Shown: in pieces, positions 43,400 to 54,566 of the stretch
How the letters are laid out: every line of letters starts with the position of its first letter
Numbering within the stretch: position 1 is the first letter of the stretch
Assembly (NCBI GenBank): GCA_964030785.1
Contig: OZ034969.1
Location: 35,448,601-35,512,600, forward strand
DNA from: Siderastrea siderea
Lineage: Eukaryota; Cnidaria; Anthozoa; Scleractinia; Rhizangiidae
Direction: 5' to 3'
DNA: 64,000 nt
The notes under the pieces: generated by a model
The model's input: the letters and a program-made list of their open reading frames with translations, nothing else
What the model was told of the DNA's origin: nothing
The model's database searches: none
Made by a program: the position numbers and the translations under genes

Positions 43400-46300
43400 G
43401 TCATTGAGGTCAAGGGTGCAACTTTACTAAGCAGGAAGTGGTACAATTGTGCCAACGAGAAGCATTCGCTGAAGAATCAGCCGACTAGGTACCAATCAGT
43501 CTTCACACTCGCTTTTGCTGTGAGGCATCAACAAAGGTCACTACTTGTTTGGACTTCACTGGCTGTTGATTTTTCCAGCAACAGGGAACTTTGACCTTTC
43601 CGAGGCATTGCAACTGTGTCCTGGATTCGATTTGCCACCTCATTTTGAACTTCCTCATCGCAATCATACCCTCTCGTCCATGGATCCTGAAGCATAATTT
43701 TTGCTCGCACGATGAAAGGACTGGCAAGACCAAGAAGCTCAAAGACTGACGCAATCTTCTTCAGAACATTTCGTTTAGTTGTTGGGTATTCCACCAGTAC
43801 TGATGTGACAGGGACCACGAACATGTCTTCGGCACTGTTCCATTGCAAGCCAAGAGTTCGATGTAGCTGCTATGACTCTTTCTGAATTCGAAACCCACTT
43901 CTTAGCGTGCATGCTCCCCTTCTCCTGGCGTTTATGGTACACCTTATCTCCCATATCGTCATCTTCTACGCTGTCAAGTGAGTCATCCCTGTAGGTGGAC
44001 TTGAGTACCGTGCCAGCAGCCAGTAGGTAGGCAGTTTTATGTCGTCTGGCATTTCCAGCGCAATGAACTGGGCTTCCATGGGCGCTGAGTTTTTTTTCCA
44101 AACACGACTTTAATGAACTCATACTAATCCGGGTCCCGGTTTCTCTCAACATTCCGCTTTAGAACGCGAAACAACGACGGTCTTTGGTTTCAATTTCAAT
44201 TTAAAGAAACATCCCTTTGATGTCGCAACCAAGAGCAACTGGGTGGCGGTGGAAGCGGAGCAGCACGTCAAACAATTCTCTCTGTAGCTTAGGTCCCACG
44301 TGGATGACGTCGTTTAGGGATATGGCATTACACCTTGCAGAGCAATCAAACACAATCGTCACTTTGGTTGTAGACTTAACCATTCTGACGATAGGGAAGT
44401 GCGGCAGGTACCAAACTTCAGGGGGTGGAATTTCAGTTTCAGGAACTTTGCGAAGATAACCTTTCTTCATATACGCTGCGACAGTTTCCTAGTACTGTTT
44501 TTCAACGAACTCATTCTTCTTACGGTTTCTCTCGGTGCTGCGAAGGCGCAATTCAGCCATCTCCAAGTCGTTGGGCAGTTGCAGACTCTGTTCTTTACAC
44601 GGTACGGCGATACGGTATCTTCCATTATTGTAATGAACAAAGCTGACTTTCTGAAGAGCTAGTTGCTCTTCTTCAGCACACACAGTGAGGTCTCTGGCCT
44701 CAGTCCCACAACTTTCAATCTCCCATAACCTCTTCAATTTATGATCTAATTCACAACAAACACCAACCCCACAACCTTGTTCTGCCTCCCTCGAATGATG
44801 TGAGTTCTCGTTCCGAACTTCACTTCACTGTCCGGGCATCCAATACAAGTCCACCCAAGTGGACCTAAACGCGCAACTGGCTCTCCCATCTGGCAGCGGA
44901 CAAGAAAAAACGAGTAATGTAAGTCGGCATTCTCCACCCCAATCAGCAGATCCACTTGTCCATCCTTCGCTGGCGATGGGACGTCTCACTGAGACCGATG
45001 AGGCCACTTACTTTGGTTTGCTTACCAATCTTCAACTTTGTAACCACCAGTTACACAAGTCTTCACACTGATCTATTTGTTACACTGGCCGTTGCCACTT
45101 TCAATCTCAATCGTCAATGGCACGGCTTAAAAGGTCTCTACAGAGTTGTTTAGTATATGGACTTTTGCTGTGTGGTAGGGCTCCCGCAACCCAGGAATCC
45201 AGCTGCTTGTTTATTCAGGAACGACTCATTAAAGGCATTCACTTTGACTTTTTTCCCAGACTGCAATGGTACGTAAAGAATAGGCTTCACTTGAATTGCA
45301 TTTGGTCATAGCTCGTTCCGTCGGAATGTCCGCCCCCTCCAGTGCAGTAATTGGGGGCTAGTTTCCCTTCCACTGCTGGCTATGTTGCTGTCATTTGATG
45401 GTCACTTATAGGAAAGTCCTCATGAAGGAGAGAGTGATGATCTGATTGACTTCCGTCAATCTCTTCCGTGGTGGTCACCAGCTAAACAGCGAAAGCGCAG
45501 CCGTTTTTCCTTTGCAGTTTGCCATCATTCGCCGTTGCTCTATTCCTGAAATTCCCTGCATGACCACACTCCGTGGTAAGCTGAGCTACAATAAGCACAG
45601 GGTGACTTGCAGTTTGACGGTATCTCATATCAGATTGTCCCTTGCTTTGCGACGATGTACCTGACATGATGCTGTGTAAAAGGTACGAGCCTAGGTCATT
45701 ACATGGGTCTTGTTTTTTGACGTGCCACCATCGGTTTTGGCTTAAATCTCAAGGCCACAAGCCATTTCCATGCCTTCACTCGGATTCGCACTTCTTCTGT
45801 TAGTCAGTACTTCAAACTCAGAAAGGATTGTTCACGGTTGTGCTCCCTTAAACACCGGCTGTACCTCTCCTCCTGGTTTTCAGCACGTTTTCTGACCAAC
45901 AAACTGTGCAAGGTCCCTTCACCGAGCTCCCCTTTCGCTTCCCTGGGCCTGCAGTTTCACCACATTTATCCACACAAGAACTGCAAAATCTTTCAAAGGC
46001 TTAAACACCATTGCTACGTAGTTGCGACATTTTCTTCCAGCTGATACATGTAAGCCCTCAGCTGATGCCGCTGAACCCCAAATTTTGATTCTAAAAACTC
46101 TTTTGCTTCTTCGTACTCTGGTTCAGAAACTCCAAGCCCTCTGATAGATTCGAGTGTAGTTCCGGTTAAGGACTGACGCAGTCTTGCCATCTTCAGATTA
46201 ACTGGCTCGATCGTTCGAATGATGTACCAAACGCTGAAAAAGCCCCAAAATAAATCGGCAATTTCAACGATTTCAAAGTGGTTGGCTAAAAAACTCCTGG

Positions 46301-46900
46301 CGAATTCCCAGAAGCTTTTTTAGTGCTTTGAATTCTTTTTTTACCCCAGCGAAGGTGAGGCTGAGATAAGTTGTACTTCCAAAATGGCAGCAATTGTTTG
46401 CGAAACATGATTTGTGACTGTTTGGTTTTCCTGAGAAGCGCTTATCGCCGCAGTCACCGACACCACGAGTGAAACTAGTCTGAGCTTGTGCTTTTGTGGC
46501 CTCGTGGGCCTTTTTGATTGCGGTTTGAATGTCCGATTCAAGCGATTGTGATTCTTTCATAGTCACCTTTTGATTCTTAACGTCTCCCCTTTCGAAATAA
46601 ACAGCACATAATTCATCCAGACGTTCTTGTGAACATTCGAGAATAGACCATAGCTGCATGCTCTATATCCTTTTTGATGGCAGAAATATCCTTATGCACT
46701 ACGTACAACTTCTCTCTGTGATGGCGTATCTAAGTCATTTCTGACTTTCGTAATCGCTTATCTCGTTTAAGCTTCAACAGCAACTTTTCACCTTCCAACT
46801 GCCGTTCTCCGATACTTTTCTCGGTTTCCTCGTTTTCGGTATCATTTGCCGATCCAAAGTTTTCTCCCTCTGTAGCCATGCTGATCGAGCGAGATCGGGA
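43400..46900 (-). pseudogene. Truncated BEL/Pao retrotransposon relic, antisense in intron of gene 2
   Basis: Read on the minus strand from 46879, an ATG starts a Gag-like region (MATEGENFGS; then a charged helix). A protease-linked region at 44955-44746 has 'DLLIGVENADLHYSFF' and 'EPVARLGPLGWTCIG'. Reverse transcriptase is at 44737-43775, with 'GRYRIAVP', 'VWYLPHFPIVR', 'TTKVTIVFDCSA', 'ISLNDVIHVGPKLQRELFDV' and a 'YRDDSLDSV' active-site variant. 'LLGLASPFIVRAKIMLQ' lies near 43720. Frames are broken repeatedly and RNase H plus integrase are missing, so the 3' half is lost. No LTR was identified. Copy 1 lacks it. Confidence 0.8.
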
Positions 46901-48146
46901 AGATGAACTTTTATTTTTTCCTCAGTGCGCGAGCGGGTGGTATCCTGCGAATCCTGCAATCTGATTGGTTCCGGGAGCGGGCAGAATTTTCCTATCTCTG
47001 ACCACGGTCATGGTAACCGCGCGAAAACCATGAATGAAAATTCAAACACAGCAAAACTCGGTTGAACTCGGAAAGTTTTTTGCAGATTTTTGGCTAGAAG
47101 ATGCGAATTTTTCGTCAACTCACAATTCTCACATGTGTTGTAAGTGGAAAGTCTAACAAGGAGGGGTATTAAAGGCCTTGTAATTCCTTAAAAAGGCAAG
47201 TACTCGTCGTTTTGATATTTGTTTGATTGTAGCTTCATAGCATGAGGGCTCGTGATGTCACTTTACACAGCATTATAGTTTTTGAATTGCGCTCGCTGCA
47301 ATGCCTTTTGACCCCGATGCTTACTTTAAACGTCTTCCTGATTTTTTAGTTTTGTTTTTTTCGAAATTACGCTTATCTTCATTCAAGAATGTGTGTTTCT
47401 CTGGAATTTTGCTTTTTCATCTGCCACGAATAAAGACAAAAGCCGGCGCACAGTTCGCTTGATTAAAAGTGAAATTACACTGAACAGTTCCGCTAAATCA
47501 GTGATAATGATAAAATTGTTTATTTCCGAAGAACCAACACATACGTTTCCAAGTTCAATGCAAAACGGAAAAAGAAAGCAATTAGACTAAACAGAAATTC
47601 ATTTCAAGTAGTCCTGTCTACGCAAGGGCGATGGAAATGCTTCCGCTTGAAATGTTCCTCAAGTTTGAGTACTGTTTTAAATACAGTTTTGCGTTTAGTT
47701 AGCTAAATTATTAGGTTTTAATTTAGGCTGTTTTTTTTATGCCGGCTACGGTTGCCCAAATGAATATCTGTTCTTAAAAGACAACCTTTTCCGAGATGAT
47801 AGGGTAGTCTTTCGTCGAGAAAATTAAGCTCAAACTTGAAAGTTTCAAGAGTTTATGATTACACTCGCTCCCCAGTTGCCTGCCACCTGACTCAATGAAA
47901 CTTACTGACGCGTACCTACAACCTTCAAAGATTGCCCTGTAAATTTGCAAATGATGGAAAAAATAAATATGTTATTTACCGGCCTAGGTCGGTAAATAAA
48001 ATATATGTTTACAGTAATCTGCGAACGGAGAGACGGACTCCGGTAAAATCCCTCACCAGCCACCATCGTCCCTCCGTGGTCGCCAAAAATGTTTTACAGG
48101 AAAAACCCTCGACTATAACAGACTGTTCAAAAACGATTTAACTAAC
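46901..48146. other. Copy-2-specific inserted DNA, no gene recognised
   Basis: These 1.2 kb lie between the antisense BEL/Pao relic and the TAG microsatellite and are absent from copy 1. Part could be the relic's 5' LTR, but no partner LTR exists to prove it. A hairpin 'tttaccggcctaggtcggtaaa' sits at about 47974-47997. Otherwise nothing stands out. Confidence 0.45.
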
Positions 48147-48338
<192 letters not shown>

Positions 48339-48519
48339 TAATTGCGTAACAACATTTGTAACAAAATACCTTTTAGGACAGCAGAAGATGTTTTCCCTTA
48401 TTTTTGAGCCTGCATTGACTGCACCATAAGAATAAATTGTTTTCCTCCAGAGTGCAAGGTGCCAAGCCTTTTTATGAATACAATTATGTAAGCATAAAAT
48501 AGAACTTTTTCTTTCATAG

Positions 48520-48677
48520 AGTGTACTTCACCAGCCGTTGGCATGGAGACAGGTGAAGTTCTTGATTCTCAAATCAACGCTTCAAGTGAAATCTCCCTTG
48601 CATATGCATCAATGGCTCGGTTAAACGGACGTAATACTTGGTGCCCTTCAACGGGACCAGACAATGAATTCATCCAG
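48520..48677 (+). CDS. Gene 2 discoidin domain 4, first exon
   Basis: The acceptor 'ctttcatag' precedes a 158-nt phase-1 exon ending 'ATCCAG|GTAAGA' in phase 0. It encodes ECTSPAVGMETGEVLDSQIN and 'ARLNGRNTWCPSTGPDNEFIQ' with its last residues at the junction. The extra Cys in 'TWCPS' is conserved with gene 1. Same length and junctions as 6973-7130. Confidence 0.9.
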
Positions 48678-49862
48678 GTAAGAATGAAAGTAGTGTAATC
48701 TATATGATATTTATAGAAATTTGTAAATGGTCGTGAAAGAAAGGGCGTATAACAGGGCTTTGGGGGCTACAAGTGAACAAGGAAACCGTCCTGCTTTCGA
48801 CGGTCATAAAACGACAGAATTGAACAGAATTTATGATTTTTCTTGTAACAGAAAACAATGTCATGTGGACTGAGGCAAACTCTTGTACAAGTCCTTGAAC
48901 AAATTAAGGTTACACTAAACCTTTTGTGCCATGTCTCCTTTAAAGCCTCGTTTGCGTCCAGTTTTACAGCAAAGTACCCAAACCTATGTATAATTTTAAA
49001 GCTTATAAAATGGAGCATCACAAGAAATAAAATTTTTGTAAGTAGGAAAAAAAATTGAACGCGCGACGGCACCTCAAGCACAATTTGACCAATGTCCACA
49101 AACACGAATCATCTGCGTTACCATTCTACTCTAGGAAACATCCGGTGATTATATTGCAGCTTGTTAGGCGCATAGTGGTCTCCAAAACTGTGTCGGGGAT
49201 TTTTGATATCATTTTTTAAAGCAAAATAAAAGCGATTTGAAGTTAACTGGCTATTTTCTGTTCTTATCCGCTTACATTGGCAGTATGGTAAATATTGTAA
49301 GTAAGGCGTTCGTTAGACTTGCCAAAAAGAAAGCCGGCCTTTGAGGTCAAAATTGCTATCGCAAATCCGAAAATACAGCTCATTTATAGTGCGTTCAGCA
49401 CGAACGATATAATTGACTTTTGTGATTGGGGTTCTTCAGACACTTTTTTCTCACATGCAAACGAAAATAGCCTAAGAAAAGAGCAATTCCAAAGAAGCAC
49501 AAATCCATGCGATTTTATTCTTCCTGAATTGTAATGTTTGGTCTCGCGCAATTCAGATTACACGGGAGGCACAGAACGTTGACAGCTTATAGCAAATTGA
49601 ATTGAGGAATAATTTTATAATCACGCAAAACAAAGAATTTGCTATATCTCAATGAGGAAATTATATCTTGCAATTTTTGTTTCTTTACCCAAAGGACAGA
49701 GTAATGAGCTATCTGCAACTGATATTTACACATTTTATTTCTAAATGGACCCCTCAAATTAGCCATTAATCATTTTCTGAACCATACATTTATGGCTTTT
49801 GTCACCACTTTAAAACGTTCCATTGTTTCCGTGTGTTTTTGTTATTTCTTAAATATATTTAG

Positions 49863-49994
49863 ATTGATCTTGGTCGCCTGTACCGGGTGTGTGGTGTGGC
49901 CACACAAGGAAATCCTACTGTAAACAAGGATTATTTGAAAGAATACAAACTACAGTGGTCTAATGATGAGGTCACATGGGAAACAAGTGCTGAG
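49863..49994 (+). CDS. Gene 2 discoidin domain 4, second exon
   Basis: The acceptor 'aatatatttag' precedes a 132-nt phase-0 exon encoding IDLGRLYRVCGVATQGNPTV and 'YLKEYKLQWSNDEVTWETS', ending 'GCTGAG|GTATGC'. It keeps the domain-4-specific Cys in 'RVCG'. The preceding intron is 1.2 kb, against 6.6 kb in gene 1, and shows the empty sites of the copy 1 insertions. Confidence 0.9.
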
Positions 49995-50429
49995 GTATGC
50001 ATTCATGACGGTGTTAAGGGTTCTAACACTGAAATGCTCAAAACTCTTGAGACTCTGCTGAAAGCAAGCACCTAGGTGGATTAAGGAGACCGTAAGTAGC
50101 AACAAAATTTTTGTTGGCGCTCCAACAATCTGCCAGTATGGCTATTGTGAGGCCATTAAGAAATGGCATAAAAAGAGCAGCAAGGAGGCCAGACTAATTT
50201 CACACGAAGGTCCTTAAAGCCCCATGCACACGAGCAAATTTTCTTTGACAAATTTTCTATGACGAGTGCTATTTGCTCTTATATATGAGAAAATGTGTCA
50301 AGTTTTCATATGACAACTGACACGCCAGTTGACCCCCCAGTTTTCATTTGTTAAAGAAAATTTGTCAAATGTGAAATTTGTTTGTGTAGGTGGATCGTCA
50401 AAGAAAATTCGTCAAAGATTTGTAGAAAA

Positions 50430-50747
50430 TGTCGTAAACTCCACAGTTTACATTATGCGAAAACTTGTGACGCGTGACTCGCGTCACGCGATTTACGCTA
50501 GACATTCCAAAACTATTACGTGTTAGACTGTATGACTATATTTGGACAGGTTTTTTCTACACACCTGCTCGATCGAGAGAAAAGACGTTACTAGGTTTTT
50601 GGATTCACTACTGTAACACGGCGTTTTACTCGCGTTGCTTGGTCGGCACAAGGAGAGAATAAACAAGTTAACCTTGTACTGGAAAGGAATGAATTTCTTC
50701 AGTGTCTCAGGGAGTTTTCTGCGTTAAGTTAACAAACATTCCCCACA
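50430..50747 (+). repeat. 5' LTR of the BEL/Pao element
   Basis: It starts TGTCGTAAACTCCACAG and ends TTCCCCACA. It contains TATATTT at 50537-50543 and AATAAA at 50658-50663, plausible promoter and poly(A) signals that bound U3-R. A CG-rich palindromic stretch 'gactcgcgtcacgcg' lies in U3. Confidence 0.93.
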
Positions 50748-50754
50748 CTGAAAG

Positions 50755-50772
50755 TGGCGACCCTGCCAGGAC
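50755..50772 (+). promoter_or_regulatory. Primer-binding site
   Basis: TGGCGACCCTGCCAGGAC begins 7 bases after the LTR. Its complement would be the 3' end of a tRNA finishing ...GTCGCCA, compatible with an arginine tRNA; the tRNA identity is inference. Confidence 0.7.
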
Positions 50773-50993
50773 TCGAGTTGGAGATTTCGAGAACACAGAA
50801 AGCGACGAATTGTGGATAATCGTGCAAAATTTTCGGTTAAGAACAAGCTACAAGGGAACATTTGCAATTACTCATCGACAGGAGGTACATTTACACGTTA
50901 CTGGGTCATTTTTGGAACTTTAACTTCGGTGAATGAGCGTTGTTGACAATCTTCGCAAACACAAGTTTGGTGGGCTAGAATTACAAGATCAAA

Positions 50994-52139
50994 ATGGCGC
51001 CAACTGATAAACACGATCAGTTGTTAGAATTTTCGAAATTGAAGCCGGAGGAAATTTCAAAAACCTGGAAAGACTGCGATCAAGAGGACTTGGAACGTTA
51101 CTACAACAAGATATGCGGACTTATTCGCAAATTGGAGATTTCAATCGACGAGACAGGGGAGCGCACGTTGGAGAGCGAACGCACGCTAGATGAGATAACG
51201 AATTGGTCTGTGCAACAGAAGGAAGGACTACAAATGTTTCGAGAACTTCGAGGACAAATTAAACTGACTTTGGATGAAGGACGTAAACAAGAGGAGGACG
51301 AGAAGGCTCAGCGGGAATTAGATAAGCAGCGAGCTATCAACAAGGAAATCATGGAAGCGCGACTGGCCGAACAAAAGGAACTTGAAGCCGCGCAAATTAA
51401 ACAACAACAACGGGAAGAAGAGTGGTTGAAAAGGAAATTGGAGATGAAGGACGCCACAGCTGGTAATAGCGATTCTCCTTGGTCATCAACGACACAGTCG
51501 GTGAAGCTTCAGCGATATACCATCACTCCATTTCACGGCGATTATAAGGACTGGATTCGATTCTGGAACCAGTTTGAGGTTGAAGTGGACGGTGCAAAAA
51601 TATCGGAAATCAGCAAATTCAACTATTTATTGGAGCTCGTAAAAGGCCAACCACGGGAGGACATACTTGGGCTTCCGCACACAGTAGAAGGCTACCAAGA
51701 AGCCAAGAAAATTCTGCAGATCACCTATGGCAAGGATTGTAAGGTGCACAAAGCGCTCATTAAGGAAATGGAAAGTTTACACAGTATTACGGACATTCGT
51801 CGACTAGACCGGATTCACGAATTCTACGACAAGCTTTCGAGAGTTGTACGAACTTTGTCTACAATGAACAAACTGCAGACAGCGCAGAGCCCCGTGTACA
51901 CTTTGATGGACAAACTTGGACCAGTGAGAGAAGTTATCACTCAGACAGACGATAAGTGGGAGGAGTGGGTACTTGAACAGCTGGTTGAAGCTCTCCGTAA
52001 GTTTGTTGACCGGGACCCTCTTCGAGCGGAAGAGAAGAGCAAGCAACAAGGCGGATCTGGAGATGGGAGGCGAAATGCAGAGAAATTGATGATGCAGGGC
52101 TCACAAAGATACACCAATGCTAACAGATGTGTTTACTGA
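50994..52139 (+). CDS. gag: BEL/Pao Gag
   Basis: The 381-residue frame begins MAPTDKHDQLLEFSKLKPEE. It has a long charged helix around residues 95-150 ('AQRELDKQRAINKEIMEARL'), likely a coiled coil, then the Gag core from about residue 180 ('TPFHGDYKDWIRFWNQFEVE') typical of BEL/Pao capsid proteins. It forms virus-like particles in the family. It stops at TGA 52137-52139 exactly where the second Cys of a zinc knuckle is expected (C-V-Y-stop, then G-S-T-N-H-S-S-V-N-C). The next frame continues in phase, so this is a nonsense change in a longer Gag-Pol. Confidence 0.9.
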   Translation: MAPTDKHDQLLEFSKLKPEEISKTWKDCDQEDLERYYNKICGLIRKLEISIDETGERTLESERTLDEITNWSVQQKEGLQMFRELRGQIKLTLDEGRKQEEDEKAQRELDKQRAINKEIMEARLAEQKELEAAQIKQQQREEEWLKRKLEMKDATAGNSDSPWSSTTQSVKLQRYTITPFHGDYKDWIRFWNQFEVEVDGAKISEISKFNYLLELVKGQPREDILGLPHTVEGYQEAKKILQITYGKDCKVHKALIKEMESLHSITDIRRLDRIHEFYDKLSRVVRTLSTMNKLQTAQSPVYTLMDKLGPVREVITQTDDKWEEWVLEQLVEALRKFVDRDPLRAEEKSKQQGGSGDGRRNAEKLMMQGSQRYTNANRCVY

Positions 52140-52160
52140 GGTTCTACAAACCATTCGTCC

Positions 52161-52928
52161 GTGAACTGTACAAAGGTGTTGACTGTCGCTGCCCGAAGGG
52201 ACCTCATACGAAGGAAGAATTTGTGCTACAACTGCCTTGGTGATAATCATCTTGTGTCTGCATGTCGTTCAAGACCCTGTAAGAACTGTGGACAGCGGCA
52301 TCATACATTTCTTTGTGAAAGAAGAATTTCAACGGTTCCTGAGAAAGGCAGCGTTCCTGCATCAACAGAAAAGAACCTGAGCGCATCAACTTGGTCTACG
52401 TCAACTTTACACGCTACAGTGCGAGCAATGGTCAATGGACAGGAAGCAAGAATCATGATTGACGCAGGAGCCGGAAGTTCGTATGTATGCTCAGGCCCGA
52501 TTACAAGACTGGGAATCTCACCAATCTGGCAAGAGACAAGATGCATTGAGCAGATGTATGGAACAGTTACAAGAAGAGTGGATATTTACTCTTTAACCAT
52601 TGAGTCTGCTGTTGTGGATGGTTTTAACTTTGTTGTTGATTGTATCAATGCAGGGAAGGATGTGTTGACATCTTTACCTAATCCAAGAATTAAGGACTTG
52701 AAGCGGAAGTACCCTCGACTCGTAAAGCTACAATTAAGCGATCAAGACGAAATGGCAGATCAGCTCCCTGTACATATCATCGTTGGAGCAGCGGATTATC
52801 AGCGCATCCGCCAATTCTCGGGAACAATCCTGACACTGACCCTGGAGCAGAATTCACGATGCTGGGATGGATCTTGTATAGGAGGCCTTTTTCAGAAGGA
52901 GATGGCTTGGAAAAGGAATTCCTTTTAA
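52161..52928 (+). CDS. BEL/Pao nucleocapsid knuckles and aspartic protease
   Basis: Continues the Gag frame after the TGA. Two intact CCHC-type knuckles, 'CYNCLGDNHLVSAC' and 'CKNCGQRHHTFLC', are followed by a retropepsin-like 'RIMIDAGAGSSYVCS'. There DAG replaces the usual D-S/T-G, and 'VDCINAGKDVLTSLPNPRI' follows. The protease matures Gag-Pol in the family. The frame ends at 52928 after a frameshift at about 52880-52925, and the following frame overlaps it. Whether DAG was functional cannot be judged from sequence alone. Confidence 0.85.
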   Translation: MNCTKVLTVAARRDLIRRKNLCYNCLGDNHLVSACRSRPCKNCGQRHHTFLCERRISTVPEKGSVPASTEKNLSASTWSTSTLHATVRAMVNGQEARIMIDAGAGSSYVCSGPITRLGISPIWQETRCIEQMYGTVTRRVDIYSLTIESAVVDGFNFVVDCINAGKDVLTSLPNPRIKDLKRKYPRLVKLQLSDQDEMADQLPVHIIVGAADYQRIRQFSGTILTLTLEQNSRCWDGSCIGGLFQKEMAWKRNSF

Positions 52929-53569
52929 ACTCAAGCCAAAGTGAATTTGAACGCTTGTGCTTCATGGATGTGCTTGGCCTGGAGGATGCAGATACTCTCA
53001 ACCTCTCGTTCAACCAAGACTTTGAAGAGCAAATCAAGTTCAAGAGTGAAGGGTTTTACGAGACACGGCTACCTTGGAAGCTTCCCCATGGACTACTCCC
53101 AACCAACAAGGGGCTGGCAATGGCGCGACTTTGGGGAGCAACAAGACGCTTAGAGAGACATAACAGACTGGTGGAGTACAACGCCATTATGCAAGAACAA
53201 ATTGAGAGTGGAATACGTGAGCCTGCTCCACCTCAGCCCACTGGAGAAATCGTGCACTACGTTCCACATCATCCTGTCATTCGCGAGAGCGCTGAGTCAA
53301 GAAAAACACGCATAGTCTATGACTGCTCCTCCAAAGCCAGACAGCAATTGTCTTCGTTGAATGATTGCCTAGAAACTAGTCCAGCTGTCCAACCGTTGCT
53401 CTTTGACATTCTCCTTCGTAAGCGGTTGAAAAAATTATGCGTCACTGGAGACATAGAGAAGGCATTTCACCAAATTCGTGTGCATGAGGAGGATCGTGAT
53501 GCCTTAAGAGTTTTTGTTTTAACAACTTGGACGAGCGAAAGGTGGTTGAGTATCGCTTTACCCGGGTGA
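52859..53569 (+). CDS. pol: BEL/Pao reverse transcriptase, N-terminal part
   Basis: This frame (one base off the protease frame) contains 'GFYETRLPWKLPHGLLPTNK', 'PHHPVIRESAESRKTRIVYD' with 'CSSKA', 'SLNDCLETSP', 'LLFDILLRKR' and 'VTGDIEKAFHQIRVHEEDRD'. The last is polymerase motif A with its catalytic Asp. It then shifts frame: 'YRFTRVIFGAAPSPYIL' continues in another frame from about 53545. Reverse transcription of the element's RNA is the family role. Confidence 0.9.
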   Translation: MLGWILYRRPFSEGDGLEKEFLLNSSQSEFERLCFMDVLGLEDADTLNLSFNQDFEEQIKFKSEGFYETRLPWKLPHGLLPTNKGLAMARLWGATRRLERHNRLVEYNAIMQEQIESGIREPAPPQPTGEIVHYVPHHPVIRESAESRKTRIVYDCSSKARQQLSSLNDCLETSPAVQPLLFDILLRKRLKKLCVTGDIEKAFHQIRVHEEDRDALRVFVLTTWTSERWLSIALPG

Positions 53570-54047
53570 TCTTTGGTGCAGCACCTAGCCCTTATATCTT
53601 GGGTGCGACTCTCCAGAAACACTTGTCAGCATATCAGAAGAATTTCCAGACACGGTAAAGGCGCTGCGGGATGACACTTACGTCGATGATATACAATACG
53701 GGAGTGATAAGGAGGAAGCCCTCACAAGGTTTAAGGAGGAAGCGACACATATCGTGAACAAAGGGGGATTCACACTACACAAATGGCATAGCAATGTAGC
53801 TGCCCTTGAAAATACACCTCAAAACAAGGGATCACATAGAGAGGATCAAAGGGCCAAAATACTGGGAACCCAGTGGGACAAGTCGACAGATACAATCTTT
53901 GTTGATTTTAAACTGTGCTGCGGTACAACAGAGCCAGTGACAAAGCGGAAGATGATAGCAGCAATAAACAGTGTTTATGACTTCCTCGGTCTGGCTTCGC
54001 CAGTTGTGACTACCGGAAAGGTTATCTTTAGGAAAGGTTATCGTTAA
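53570..54047 (+). CDS. pol: BEL/Pao reverse transcriptase, YVDD and thumb region
   Basis: Motif C YVDD, followed by IQYG, is encoded at 53679-53690 in the frame that stays open to 54047. 'VNKGGFTLHKWHSN', 'RAKILGTQWD' and 'SVYDFLGLASPVVTTGKVIF' follow, as usual in BEL/Pao pol. A TAA after 'RKGYR' ends the frame. Just before it, 'ggttatctttaggaaa' and 'ggttatcgttaag' look like a small tandem duplication that brought in the stop. Confidence 0.88.
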
Positions 54048-54566
54048 GTTTGTTTACGGAAGATCTCGTGGGATGCGCCCCTCCCTGATGAAATTGTACG
54101 GCAGTGGAACAAGTGGATCAGCTGTTTAAAGGAGCATCCAACCCTTGAAATTCCGAGAAGTGTAGTTGACTACAACAAAAGGGGACTGTCGTTACACGGA
54201 TTTTCAGACGCCAGCAAATCAGCAGTGTGTGCGGCCGTTTACGTTGTTGCTAAGTACTTGGATGGGTCCGTAAGTCAAAATCTTCTCGTTTCCAAATCAA
54301 GAATCGCTCCTAAGAACACATCGATTCCACGCCTAGAACTCACCACAGCCCTCACTCTTGCCAAGTTGCTGAGTCATACCACCAAGGCACTTGACCCCAA
54401 TATGCTTGCTGAGACCCACGCATTGGTGGATAGCACCACTGTACTCTACTGGTTGGAAAACAAGGGCAAATGGTCACAGTACGTCAGGAACAGAGTTAAG
54501 ATACAGGATACAGGATGTTGGAACCTTTGTGTGGCATTACGTCCCTACAGCACAAAATCCAAGTGA
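54048..54566 (+). CDS. pol: BEL/Pao RNase H
   Basis: The frame is the same as before the TAA. 'GLSLHGFSDASKSAVCAAVY' (first acidic residue), 'IPRLELTTALTLAKLL' (Glu) and 'ALVDSTTVLYWL' (second Asp) are the RNase H signature for removing template RNA. Near 54505-54515 the true reading shifts into the frame of the integrase part, where 'VWHYVPTAQNPSDLESRG' follows. The final residues before 54566 are out of frame. Confidence 0.85.
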   Translation, partial: VCLRKISWDAPLPDEIVRQWNKWISCLKEHPTLEIPRSVVDYNKRGLSLHGFSDASKSAVCAAVYVVAKYLDGSVSQNLLVSKSRIAPKNTSIPRLELTTALTLAKLLSHTTKALDPNMLAETHALVDSTTVLYWLENKGKWSQYVRNRVKIQDTGCWNLCVALRPYSTKSK